Shown piece after piece: positions 7,799 to 14,894 of a DNA stretch of 30,382 nt. The DNA comes from Oleiagrimonas sp036379395 (lineage in GTDB: Bacteria > Pseudomonadota > Gammaproteobacteria > Xanthomonadales > Rhodanobacteraceae). Location of the stretch: assembly GCA_036379395.1 (NCBI GenBank), contig DASVGR010000034.1:1-30382 (forward strand). Direction: 5' to 3'. Both the position numbers and the translations under genes were made by a program. Each line of letters begins with the position of its first letter. Within the stretch, counting starts at the first letter, position 1. The notes below the pieces were generated by a model, which was not told where the DNA came from, did no database searches, and saw only the letters and a program-made list of their open reading frames with translations.

Positions 7799-8935
7799 TC
7801 AGATACGGTGTTGCGCGCGTTGTGGCTCGTGTGGCGAAGGCTGGCGTGCCGCAGCCGTTGCGGTTGTCGCCGGCGTTGCCTGCGGCATGCCGAGTGGGGC
7901 CGATTGCGGAAAGGCGACATTGGGCTGACGTTTGGTGACGGCCCGCAGCGCGTCCAGCAATTGCGCCGGGAACGCCGCGTTGCGTTGCTCGAACCGTTGC
8001 CGGGCGTGTTTGCCCAGGTTTTCGCATTCCAGCTGCGACATGGCCAGGCAGCGCTCGATGGCGGCTTCCATCGCCTCGTCGTCAAAGTCGTACAGCGTGG
8101 CCAGCGCCTGGTTGCCGATGGCGTGCGCGGCAACCAGCACGCCGTGGTCGGGGCCGATCAATTCGTTCATCGGCTCGGCATCGGTGGTGATGACGACCGC
8201 TTCCACGCTCATCGCCTCGGCGATGTAGTGGCCGAAACCTTCGGTCTGCGACGGGCACAGATGGAAGCGATGGCTGTTTTGCAGGGTGCGCGCGTGGGCG
8301 TCGCTCAGGTATTCGCCGATCAGCGTGACGTTGGCCGGCAGCATGCCGGGCACGTCACGGCGGCGCCACACCACGGTCAGGCGCGGCCATTCCGGATGCC
8401 GGCGCCACAGCTGGATGAGGTGCGCGCTGCCCTTGTTGTTGCTGCGCCCGGGCATGTGCAAAAACGTGTTCTGGCGCACCACGTTGCGGTCCATGCGGTC
8501 GAACGCGGCAAACCCGGTCCAGCAGGTCGGGCAGCCCTGGGCCTCGAACAGCTGCACGGCGTGCTGGGTCTTGGCCGCGACCAGGTCGAACGCCGGCAGC
8601 CACGGGCGCCATTCGTTGCGCGTCCATTCGGGGTTGGGCATCAGCACGTTGCAGTGTGCCTGGTCGAAAAATTCGGGATAGATGCGTTCCAGCATCAGGT
8701 TGATGTCATAGCGCGCGATGGGCTCGCCGATCAGCCAGCCGCGCAACAGGCGGTGCAGCCAGTGGCCAACGCGGATCAGCCGCGAGCTGATGCGGCTGCG
8801 GTGGCTCAGTTCGGTGGTCGTCACGCGCCAGCCGGCGGCGCGCAGGATGCCTGCGGTCAGGGCCAGGTCGCGTGACAGGCCGGCACCGTTGGCACGGGTG
8901 AGGATCTGGACAGCCAGTGGTGTTTCGTGACGCAT
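7799..8935 (-). CDS. Glycosyltransferase, GT4/GT-B fold
   Basis: A 378-residue retaining-type glycosyltransferase and first gene of the LPS operon. The strongest signature is the EX7E motif in TEGFGHYIAEAMS (E232 and E240), preceded by HLCPSQ and followed by VVITTDAEPMNELI, the usual donor nucleotide-sugar site of GT4 enzymes. The N-terminal domain is recognisable only as a Rossmann-like start (VQILTRANGAGLSRDLALTAGILRAAGWRV). The last ~35 residues are rich in Ala, Thr, Pro and Gln and look unstructured. The start is the ATG at 8935. The reading frame is open for another ~65 codons upstream, but that extension is arginine-rich and unlike a protein, so I rejected it. Donor and acceptor are unknown; context indicates outer-core LPS or a related glycan. 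Confidence 0.82.
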   Translation of the reverse strand: MRHETPLAVQILTRANGAGLSRDLALTAGILRAAGWRVTTTELSHRSRISSRLIRVGHWLHRLLRGWLIGEPIARYDINLMLERIYPEFFDQAHCNVLMPNPEWTRNEWRPWLPAFDLVAAKTQHAVQLFEAQGCPTCWTGFAAFDRMDRNVVRQNTFLHMPGRSNNKGSAHLIQLWRRHPEWPRLTVVWRRRDVPGMLPANVTLIGEYLSDAHARTLQNSHRFHLCPSQTEGFGHYIAEAMSVEAVVITTDAEPMNELIGPDHGVLVAAHAIGNQALATLYDFDDEAMEAAIERCLAMSQLECENLGKHARQRFEQRNAAFPAQLLDALRAVTKRQPNVAFPQSAPLGMPQATPATTATAAARQPSPHEPQRAQHRI

Positions 8936-9167
8936 CTCAAGGTGACTCTGGCGCCGGCACGCTGTCCGCGCGATGGCGGTGCGGACGCGGCGAGATGCGA
9001 CACGGACGGGCTGTGGGAAGGCCTGGTCGTCGCAGCAAACGTTGCCCGCCGGAAGTGATGCCTCCTTGCCGATGGCTTGCGCGCCCTTTCGCGTAACCGG
9101 CTTTGCGGCCCAAGACCGCAGGCGCCATTTTGGCATGTGGACTGGCGGGTCTGTCAATTGCCCGAAG

Positions 9168-10499
9168 TCAAGCGGCGGTGTGTGCCTGCTTGCCGATGGC
9201 GGCGAAAAACATGCCGTCCAGGTCGTCCTCGCCGGGCAGCAGTTGCCAGCCGGGACCGGCCGCGTGGCCGGCCGGCAGCTTGATCGGCAGGGCCGTGGCG
9301 TCCTTGTGGGCGGCCAGAAAATGGTTGATGACGGCTTCGTTTTCCGCACGCAGCAACGAGCAGGTGACGTACAACAGGCGTCCGCCGGGCGCCAACAGCG
9401 GCCACAACGCCTTGAGGATGCGCTTTTGCGTGGCGGCCATGGTGCGGATGTCGCCGGCACGGCGGTGCAGTCGCACGTCGGCACGGCGCCGGATGACGCC
9501 GGTGGCCGAGCAGGGCGCGTCGACCAGGATGCGGTCGAACGATTGTCCGTCCCACCAGGCTTTGGGCTGGGTGGCGTCGCCGGTGATGACGGTGGCGGCA
9601 AGGCCCAGGCGCTTGAGGTTGGCGTGGATGCGCTGGCTGCGGCGCGTGCTGGCTTCCAGCGCCGTGAGCGTGATGTCGGCGCGTTCCAGCAGATGGCAGG
9701 CCTTGCCGCCGGGCGCGGCGCAGGCGTCCAGCACGCGCTGTCCGGGAGCCACGTCGATGAGGTCGGCGGCGGCCTGGGCGGCGCCGTCCTGCACGGCGAA
9801 CTGGCCTTCGTGGAAGCCCGGCAGCTGGGTGACGTCGGTACTGCGCTCCAGCATCAGCGCGTCTTCCAGCCAGGGATGGGCCTCGCTGCCGTAGCCGGCG
9901 GCGGCGAAGCTCTCGGCCATGGCCTTGCGGGTGTTGCGGCGGCGGTTCACGCGCAGGGTGAGCGGCGGTTCGATGTTGCTGGCGGTCAGCACGTTTTCGG
10001 CCTGCCCGGGCCAGTCTTCGCCGATGGCGTGGGTCAGCCAGCCGGGCATGGCGTGGTGGGTGACCGGATCGGCATCCAGCGCGGTGGAAAGATCGTCGCG
10101 GTCGCGCAGCCAATGGCGCAGCACGGCGTTGACCAGCGGCGCCAGCCGCGAACGTCCGAGCGGCCGGGTGGCCTCGACCGTGGCGGCGACGGCGGCATAG
10201 GCCGGCAGCTTGAGTACTTCGATCTGCACCAGACCCAGCACCAGCAAGGCGTGCACGGTCGGGTCGCGGCGCTTGATGGGGCGCTCGATCAGCTGCTGCA
10301 ATGCCGCGTCGTAGCGCAGCCACCAGCGCGCGCCCTCGTGCAGCAAGGCGCCCAGCATGGCGCGGTCGCGCGAGTCGGCCAGGCGTGGCGCGCTGCGGGT
10401 GAGCACGTCGCGCAGCGAGGCGCCGTCAATGGCGACACTGGCCAGTGCTTCGGCGGCCAGCGCCCGGACGTTGGAGGTTTTGGCGGGAATCGGTTGCAT
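9168..10499 (-). CDS. rsmB: 16S rRNA (cytosine-967-C5)-methyltransferase RsmB
   Basis: RsmB (Sun/Fmu) uses S-adenosylmethionine to make m5C967 in 16S rRNA. It has 443 residues, the usual size. An N-terminal NusB-like RNA-binding domain (about 1-140) is followed by the methyltransferase domain: DACAAPGGK (SAM site, 258-266), DAPCSATG (catalytic-motif Cys330) and YVTCSLLRAENE with the second conserved Cys380. I start it at the ATG at 10499 (MQPIPAKTSN) rather than 29 codons upstream, because the extension is not NusB-like and 443 fits the family. It is the third gene of def-fmt-rsmB, separated from fmt by about 234 bases that contain a solitary REP-like palindrome. It may therefore have some independent expression. 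Confidence 0.95.
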   Translation of the reverse strand: MQPIPAKTSNVRALAAEALASVAIDGASLRDVLTRSAPRLADSRDRAMLGALLHEGARWWLRYDAALQQLIERPIKRRDPTVHALLVLGLVQIEVLKLPAYAAVAATVEATRPLGRSRLAPLVNAVLRHWLRDRDDLSTALDADPVTHHAMPGWLTHAIGEDWPGQAENVLTASNIEPPLTLRVNRRRNTRKAMAESFAAAGYGSEAHPWLEDALMLERSTDVTQLPGFHEGQFAVQDGAAQAAADLIDVAPGQRVLDACAAPGGKACHLLERADITLTALEASTRRSQRIHANLKRLGLAATVITGDATQPKAWWDGQSFDRILVDAPCSATGVIRRRADVRLHRRAGDIRTMAATQKRILKALWPLLAPGGRLLYVTCSLLRAENEAVINHFLAAHKDATALPIKLPAGHAAGPGWQLLPGEDDLDGMFFAAIGKQAHTAA

Positions 10500-10683
10500 G
10501 CGGTGGCGTGGTCCTTTTGCGCGCGCAAGCCTCGCGATGCGCGCCGTGGTCGCCTCAACGATGGAGGCGAAAGCGGCGTGATGCAAGGGCAGAAAGTTGG
10601 GGTGTGCGGCGACGGGGCGCGAAAACGCCGTGGGGCTGCGATCGCGCGTGCCGGGAATGCCGGTTTTTGCAGGCGTCTGCTCG

Positions 10684-10710
10684 TGCGGGAGCCGACCTGC
10701 GGGCGATGGA
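10684..10710 (+). repeat. Solitary REP-like half element between fmt and rsmB
   Basis: The segment reads TGCGGGAGCCGACCTGCGGGCGATGG and shares the GGAGCC-N-CCTGCGGGCGA core with the REP pairs at 20921, 22265 and 29799. It lacks the inverted partner and the CGGCATCGGGCCA linker. It lies in the only sizeable gap of the def-fmt-rsmB operon. It is probably a degenerate or single REP copy; a chance match in GC-rich DNA is possible but unlikely given the shared flank. Confidence 0.55.
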
Positions 10711-10733
10711 ATTTACCTTGGGCTGGCGCTCGA

Positions 10734-11675
10734 TCAGGGTTTGCGCCGGTGCAGCCCGGGACGGGCGTTGAGGTAATCGACGGCGTGGATGCGGCGTTTG
10801 CCGGCGCGTTGCAGTTCGGTGATGCGCAGTGCGTCTTCGCCGCAGGCGACGACGATGCCGTCGGCATCCGCGTCGATGACGTCGCCGGGCGTGGCATCGG
10901 CGGTGCGCGCGACGGCGTGTGCCTGCCACACGCGCACGTGCTCGCCGGCCAGGTCCAGATCGGCCACTGGCCATGGGTTGAAGGCGCGGATGGTGCGTGC
11001 CAGCTCGGCGGCCGGGCGGGTCAGGTCCAGATGCGCTTCGGCCTTGTCCAGCTTGCGGGCGTAGACGGCGCCGTCGGTCGCTTGTGGTTTGGCCGGGGGC
11101 AAGGTGTCGGCAAGGGCGTGATCCAGTCCGTTGGCCAGGGTCTGCGCGCCCAGCGCGGCCAGGCGGTCATGCAGGCTGCCGCCGGTGTCGTCGCCGGTGA
11201 TGGGCGTGGTGCGGCGCAGCAGCACCGGGCCGGTGTCCAGGCCGGCTTCCATTTGCATCAGGCACACGCCGGTTTGCGTGTCGCCGGCGGCGATGGCGCG
11301 CTGGATGGGCGCGGCGCCGCGCCAGCGCGGCAACAGGCTGGCGTGCACGTTCCAGCAACCCAGCCGGGGCGTGTCGAGCACGGCTTGCGGCAACAGCAGG
11401 CCATAGGCGACGACGACCATGAGGTCGGGCCGATGACCGGCCAGACGCGCCTGTGCTTCGGCGTTTTTCAGGCTGGCGGGCTGCTCGACCGGCAAACCGT
11501 GGGCCAACGCGGCCTGCTTGACCGGGCCGGCGGCCAGCTGGCGACCGCGCCCGGCGCGACGGTCGGGCTGGGTGTACACGGCAACAACGTCCACGCCGTC
11601 GCGCAGGCAGGCTTCAAGGCAGGGGACGGCAAAATCCGGCGTACCGGCAAAGATCACGCGCAGGTTTCGGCTCAC
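10734..11675 (-). CDS. fmt: Methionyl-tRNA formyltransferase
   Basis: Fmt transfers the formyl group of 10-formyl-THF to initiator Met-tRNA. It has 313 residues, normal length. The formyltransferase domain begins LRVIFAGTPDFAV, contains the folate/catalytic block CWNVHASLLPRWRGAAPIQRAI (catalytic Asn109 and His111) and MEAGLDTGPVLL (Asp147). The C-terminal OB-like domain follows (AVYARKLDKAEAHLDLTRPA to the end). The start is a GTG at 11675 (first residues SRNLRV), two bases after the def stop codon. The longer open frame runs through def and is not used. The tight def-fmt coupling is classical: formylation of initiator Met and deformylation of new proteins. Confidence 0.96.
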   Translation of the reverse strand: MSRNLRVIFAGTPDFAVPCLEACLRDGVDVVAVYTQPDRRAGRGRQLAAGPVKQAALAHGLPVEQPASLKNAEAQARLAGHRPDLMVVVAYGLLLPQAVLDTPRLGCWNVHASLLPRWRGAAPIQRAIAAGDTQTGVCLMQMEAGLDTGPVLLRRTTPITGDDTGGSLHDRLAALGAQTLANGLDHALADTLPPAKPQATDGAVYARKLDKAEAHLDLTRPAAELARTIRAFNPWPVADLDLAGEHVRVWQAHAVARTADATPGDVIDADADGIVVACGEDALRITELQRAGKRRIHAVDYLNARPGLHRRKP

Positions 11676-11677
11676 GC

Positions 11678-12181
11678 TCAACCCGCCTTGCGGCGCTGTT
11701 TTTCCAGACGCTTGAGCAGCAGCGTGCGCTTGAGTGGCGACAGGTAGTCGATGAACACCTTGCCGTCCAAGTGATCCAGCTCGTGCTGGATGCAGATGGC
11801 CTCCAGGCCGTCCACCTCGCGCCGCGTGGTGTTGCCGGCCGTGTCTTCGGCCTCCACCGTGACACATTCCGCACGCGTGACGTCGGCGAACACGCCGGGG
11901 AAGGACAGGCAGCCTTCCTGGTAAGTCTCGTCCCCGTGCTTTTCGACGATGCGCGGGTTGACCAGCACCTGCGGCGTGTCCAGTTCTTCGGACACGTCCA
12001 TCACGAACAGGCGCTTGGTGACGCCGACCTGCGTGGCCGCCAGGCCGATGCCCTTGGCTTCGTACATGGTTTCCAGCATGTCTTTGGACAAGCGCTCAAG
12101 ATCGGCGTCGAACGTATCCACGGGCGCGGCCTTGGCGCGCAGGCGCGGATCGGGGAATTCGAGGATGGGCAAGGTGGCCAT
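11678..12181 (-). CDS. def: Peptide deformylase
   Basis: This metalloenzyme removes the N-formyl group from nascent proteins. It has 167 residues. All three metal-site motifs are intact: GIGLAATQ (44-51), EGCLS with metal ligand Cys91, and HELDHLDG with His133, catalytic Glu134 and His137. I chose the ATG at 12181 (MATLPILEFPDPRL) as the start; 38 further in-frame codons upstream are not conserved-looking. It is first in def-fmt-rsmB and divergent from the LysM protein gene across about 200 bases. Confidence 0.97.
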   Translation of the reverse strand: MATLPILEFPDPRLRAKAAPVDTFDADLERLSKDMLETMYEAKGIGLAATQVGVTKRLFVMDVSEELDTPQVLVNPRIVEKHGDETYQEGCLSFPGVFADVTRAECVTVEAEDTAGNTTRREVDGLEAICIQHELDHLDGKVFIDYLSPLKRTLLLKRLEKQRRKAG

Positions 12182-12320
12182 GGCAGCAACTGGATGAAAA
12201 CAACAGGGTTCGGGCTTGAAATTGCGGGCAATTTGGCGAAAAACAAGCCTCGACCGCAATACGATAGGCTCAATTGTAGGGCCTTGCCGCGGCAACTGCG
12301 AGTTGCCACGGCCCAGGTCA

Positions 12321-12349
12321 TTTCGTTCGGTTTGGCGCGTGCCTATACT
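12321..12349 (+). promoter_or_regulatory. Possible sigma-70 promoter for the LysM gene
   Basis: A TATACT -10 box (12344-12349) is preceded at 17 bases by the weak -35 TTTCGT. A start near 12356 would leave a leader of about 30 bases containing the strong ribosome-binding sequence AGGGGGA (12369-12375), nine bases before the ATG. The -10 is convincing, the -35 is not. Confidence 0.42.
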
Positions 12350-12384
12350 CGCCTGAATTTTGGGGAACAGGGGGATCTGCCCGC

Positions 12385-13512
12385 ATGTTCAAGAAAGCAC
12401 TCGTACTGGTCGCCGGTGCGGCCTTCGCGTTGTCCGCGTATGCCGCCACCACGCATCTCAAGCCGGGGCATCCCGACCAGTACGTCGTCCACAAGGGCGA
12501 CACGCTGTGGGGCATTTCGGCCCGCTTCCTGACCAAGCCGTGGTTCTGGCCGGAAATCTGGCAGGCCAACCCGCAGGTGCACAATCCGCACCTCATCTAT
12601 CCGGGTGACGTGCTCAACCTTGGCTACGACCACCAGGGCAACGCGTCCTTGACCCTGGCGCCGGCCGTGCACACCGAAGAAACGCCGGTGCCGGCCATTC
12701 CGCTGTCGCAGCTGAAGATGTTCCTCAAGGACTACCGCGTGGTCGACGAGGACACGCTCAAGGCCAGCCCGTACGTGCTGGCGTTCGAGCAGAACGAGCT
12801 GCGCGGCACGCGTGGCAACTTCGTCTACGTGCGCCAGATCCATGCCAAGCCGGGCGACAAGTTCGCCATCGTGCGGCCCAGCCACGTGTTCCGCCAGTTC
12901 GGCAGCGATGGTGACGGCGACCGCGATCTGGTCGCGCATGACCTGGAAAGCAATGTCGCGCTGGTGCCGGGGCCGTGGCAGGAGAATTTCCGCAACGACG
13001 GCCATTACGGCCATGGCAATGAGCTGGGTGTCGAGGTGCAGGTGATCGGCACCGCCGAAGTGCTGCGCACCGGCGATCCGACCACGCTGCTGATCACCGG
13101 CTCCAAGATGGAAATCCGCAAGGGCGACCGTCTGCTGCCCGTCGACAACCATCCGTACGACGCCTATTACTACCCGCATGCGCCGAAGAGCACACCGGCC
13201 GATGCGCGCGTGATCGCCTTCAGCGACGCGCTGGACGCCGTGGGCAAGCGCCAGGTGGTGGCGCTGTCGGTCGGCAGTGCCGACGGCATCGACAATGGCA
13301 CCACGTTCTCGATTTTCCAGCCCGGCGACACGGTGCAGGACGACGTGAAAAGCAACTCGTTCGACACCACCTTCGGCAAGCACGTCAAACTGCCGGACGA
13401 GTACATCGGCCACGTGATGGTGTTCCGCACGTTCAAGCACGTCAGCTACGGCCTGATCATGGACGGCATCCGCCCGGTCAAGCTGGGCGACAAGCTCAAG
13501 ATGCCGATGTAA
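12385..13512 (+). CDS. Secreted LysM peptidoglycan-binding protein
   Basis: A 375-residue exported protein. Residues 1-20 form a Sec signal peptide (MFKKALVLVAGAAFALSAYA) with likely cleavage after AYA. One LysM domain follows at about 32-79: YVVHKGDTLWGISARFL ... WPEIWQANPQV-NPHLIYPGDVL. The remaining ~290 residues form a conserved-looking but unnamed region without transmembrane segments. LysM binds N-acetylglucosamine-containing glycan, so the protein is expected in the periplasm on peptidoglycan. A LysM protein next to dprA and divergent from def is a familiar gammaproteobacterial arrangement. The ATG is well supported by AGGGGGA nine bases upstream. The exact role (wall maintenance or division accessory) is not deducible. 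Confidence 0.88.
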   Translation: MFKKALVLVAGAAFALSAYAATTHLKPGHPDQYVVHKGDTLWGISARFLTKPWFWPEIWQANPQVHNPHLIYPGDVLNLGYDHQGNASLTLAPAVHTEETPVPAIPLSQLKMFLKDYRVVDEDTLKASPYVLAFEQNELRGTRGNFVYVRQIHAKPGDKFAIVRPSHVFRQFGSDGDGDRDLVAHDLESNVALVPGPWQENFRNDGHYGHGNELGVEVQVIGTAEVLRTGDPTTLLITGSKMEIRKGDRLLPVDNHPYDAYYYPHAPKSTPADARVIAFSDALDAVGKRQVVALSVGSADGIDNGTTFSIFQPGDTVQDDVKSNSFDTTFGKHVKLPDEYIGHVMVFRTFKHVSYGLIMDGIRPVKLGDKLKMPM

Positions 13513-13539
13513 CGACGGGCGCCGCGGCTCAAGTCGCGT

Positions 13540-13560
13540 ATCGCGCCTTGCTGGCGCGAT
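13540..13560 (+). other. Perfect 8-bp hairpin downstream of the LysM gene
   Basis: ATCGCGCC and GGCGCGAT form an exact 8-base-pair stem around a TTGCT loop, 28 bases after the LysM stop codon. No T-run follows, so it is not a standard intrinsic terminator. It may stabilise the 3' end, act as a weak terminator, or be a palindrome of another repeat class. Confidence 0.45.
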
Positions 13561-13594
13561 GCGCCCACGAAGCGGCGAGGCATGAACCTACACG

Positions 13595-13618
13595 GCGGCG
13601 CGGCTTCGGCTGCGCCGC
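13595..13618 (+). terminator. Hairpin with cUUCGg tetraloop between LysM gene and dprA
   Basis: GCGGCGCGGC-TTCG-GCTGCGCCGC folds into a ten-pair stem (one G-T pair) capped by a C(TTCG)G tetraloop, the most stable class of RNA loop. It lies about 30 bases before the dprA start and is followed only by TT, so termination would be T-poor. It probably attenuates read-through from the LysM gene into dprA or protects the upstream mRNA. Confidence 0.45.
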
Positions 13619-13648
13619 TTGCGCATGCGCGCGGCCTACGCTGGATGC

Positions 13649-14758
13649 ATGAGCGAACATGACGATCGTCTGGCCTGGTTGACCTTGTTGCGCACGCCCG
13701 GCGTGGGTCCGGTGACGTTGCGCCAGTGGCTGGCCCGCGCCGGGGATGTGCACGGCGTGCTGGCGCTGGCGCGTCGCAGCGACAGCCTGACGGCGGCCGC
13801 GCGGGCCTGGCTGGAGGCGCCGGATGAGTCGCTGCTGGCGGCGGACATGGCCTGGCTGGAACGCCCCGGCCATCGCCTGTTGTGCGCGACGGACGTGGAT
13901 TTTCCGCCGCAACTGGACGAAGGCGTCGGCGCGCCGGTCGCCTTGTTCGTGGCTGGCGATGCCGGCCTGTTGCTGCGTCCGCAGATCGCCATCGTCGGCG
14001 CGCGCGGCGCCACGCCCGCCGGGTTGGCCAATGCGCGCACGTTCGCGCGGGCATTGGCGGCAGCGGGCCTGGTTGTCACCAGCGGTCTGGCCGAAGGCAT
14101 CGACGGCGCGGCGCATGCGGCCGCGCTGGACGTGGGCACGACCGTCGCCGTCATGGGCACCGGGCCGGACAAGGTCTACCCGCGCCGGCACCGCGAGCTG
14201 GCCACGCGCATTGCCCGCGAAGGCGCCGTGGTCAGCGAGTTCGTGCCCGGCACCGGGCCGCGCGCCGGACATTTTCCGCGTCGCAACCGCGTCATCGCGG
14301 GGCTGTCGTTGGGCACGCTGGTGGTCGAGGCCAGCGTGCGCTCCGGCTCGCTGATCACGGCGCGGCTGGCGGCCGAGGCCGGGCGCGAGGTGTTTGCCAT
14401 CCCCGGCTCCATCCACAACCCGCTGGCGCGCGGTTGCCATCGGCTGATCCGCGAGGGCGTGCGTCTGGTCGAGACCGTCGACGAGATCATCGAGGCCGTG
14501 CGTCCGCAGGCACTGGCATTGGGTGCGCGCCTGGGCGAGCGGCTGGCCGTTCCGGCAGAGAGCGTCGCGGCCGCGACGGATGATCCGGCCACGCGGCGCC
14601 TGCTGGAGGCGCTGGGCCACGGCGAACCGGTGGCGCTGGACGAGTTGGTCGAACGCTGCGGCTTGGCAGCGGCGGACATCGGTGCCACGCTCACGCTGCT
14701 GGAGCTCGACGGCCGCGTGGCCAGCCAGCCGGGCGGTCGTTACCTGCGGATTGCCTGA
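13649..14758 (+). CDS. dprA: DNA-processing protein DprA (Smf)
   Basis: DprA binds incoming single-stranded DNA and loads RecA during natural transformation. It has 369 residues. After an N-terminal helical (SAM-like) region with LRTPGVGPVTLRQWL comes the Rossmann-like core: IAIVGARGATPAGL (the usual GSR reads GAR), GLAEGIDGAAH, VMGTGPDKVYPRRHREL, then SEFVPGTGPRAGHFPRRNRVIAGLS and VEASVRSGSLITARLAAEAGREVFAIPGSIHNPLARGCHRLIREG. A C-terminal winged-helix (about 300-365) completes the family architecture. The start is the ATG at 13649 (MSEHDDRLAW), though no clear ribosome-binding site is present. It suggests the organism has, or had, competence machinery. Confidence 0.95.
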   Translation: MSEHDDRLAWLTLLRTPGVGPVTLRQWLARAGDVHGVLALARRSDSLTAAARAWLEAPDESLLAADMAWLERPGHRLLCATDVDFPPQLDEGVGAPVALFVAGDAGLLLRPQIAIVGARGATPAGLANARTFARALAAAGLVVTSGLAEGIDGAAHAAALDVGTTVAVMGTGPDKVYPRRHRELATRIAREGAVVSEFVPGTGPRAGHFPRRNRVIAGLSLGTLVVEASVRSGSLITARLAAEAGREVFAIPGSIHNPLARGCHRLIREGVRLVETVDEIIEAVRPQALALGARLGERLAVPAESVAAATDDPATRRLLEALGHGEPVALDELVERCGLAAADIGATLTLLELDGRVASQPGGRYLRIA

Positions 14759-14798
14759 CGCGTGGCGTAAGATGCGTCGCATTGGCGGCCATGCGACC

Positions 14799-14838
14799 TT
14801 GACAGCACGGCCGTTTGTGTGATCCCACTATATATATG
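14799..14838 (+). promoter_or_regulatory. Possible topA promoter region with TATATATA tract
   Basis: TTGACA (perfect -35 consensus, 14799-14804) is followed 24 bases later by ACTATATATATG (from 14827), the most AT-rich run in this neighbourhood. The spacing is too long for a standard sigma-70 promoter, so either the -10 pairs with a different -35 or the elements belong to separate promoters. The location 57-95 bases before the topA ATG fits a promoter; topA promoters are typically supercoiling-sensitive, and a melting-prone tract would suit that. Confidence 0.35.
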
Positions 14839-14894
14839 TCAAGCGTCCGGCCATGGTGGCCGGGCCATTCTTTCAGCGTTTGGATTGTCGCCGC

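Noticed and set aside
7717..7938. Short plus-strand frame preceded closely by an AAGGAGG sequence at 7724-7730
   Set aside because: The purine run lies after, not before, the possible ATG and the product has no recognisable character; it covers the gap and the ends of two minus-strand genes.
8936..9601. N-terminal extension of the GT4 glycosyltransferase into and past the rsmB end
   Set aside because: The extra ~220 residues are Arg/Ser/Pro-rich and overlap rsmB in another frame; the GT-B fold starts at the ATG at 8935.
8973..11747. Plus-strand open frame of over 900 codons opposite rsmB and fmt
   Set aside because: It is a compositional shadow of rsmB and fmt, with no recognisable motif and no ribosome-binding site.
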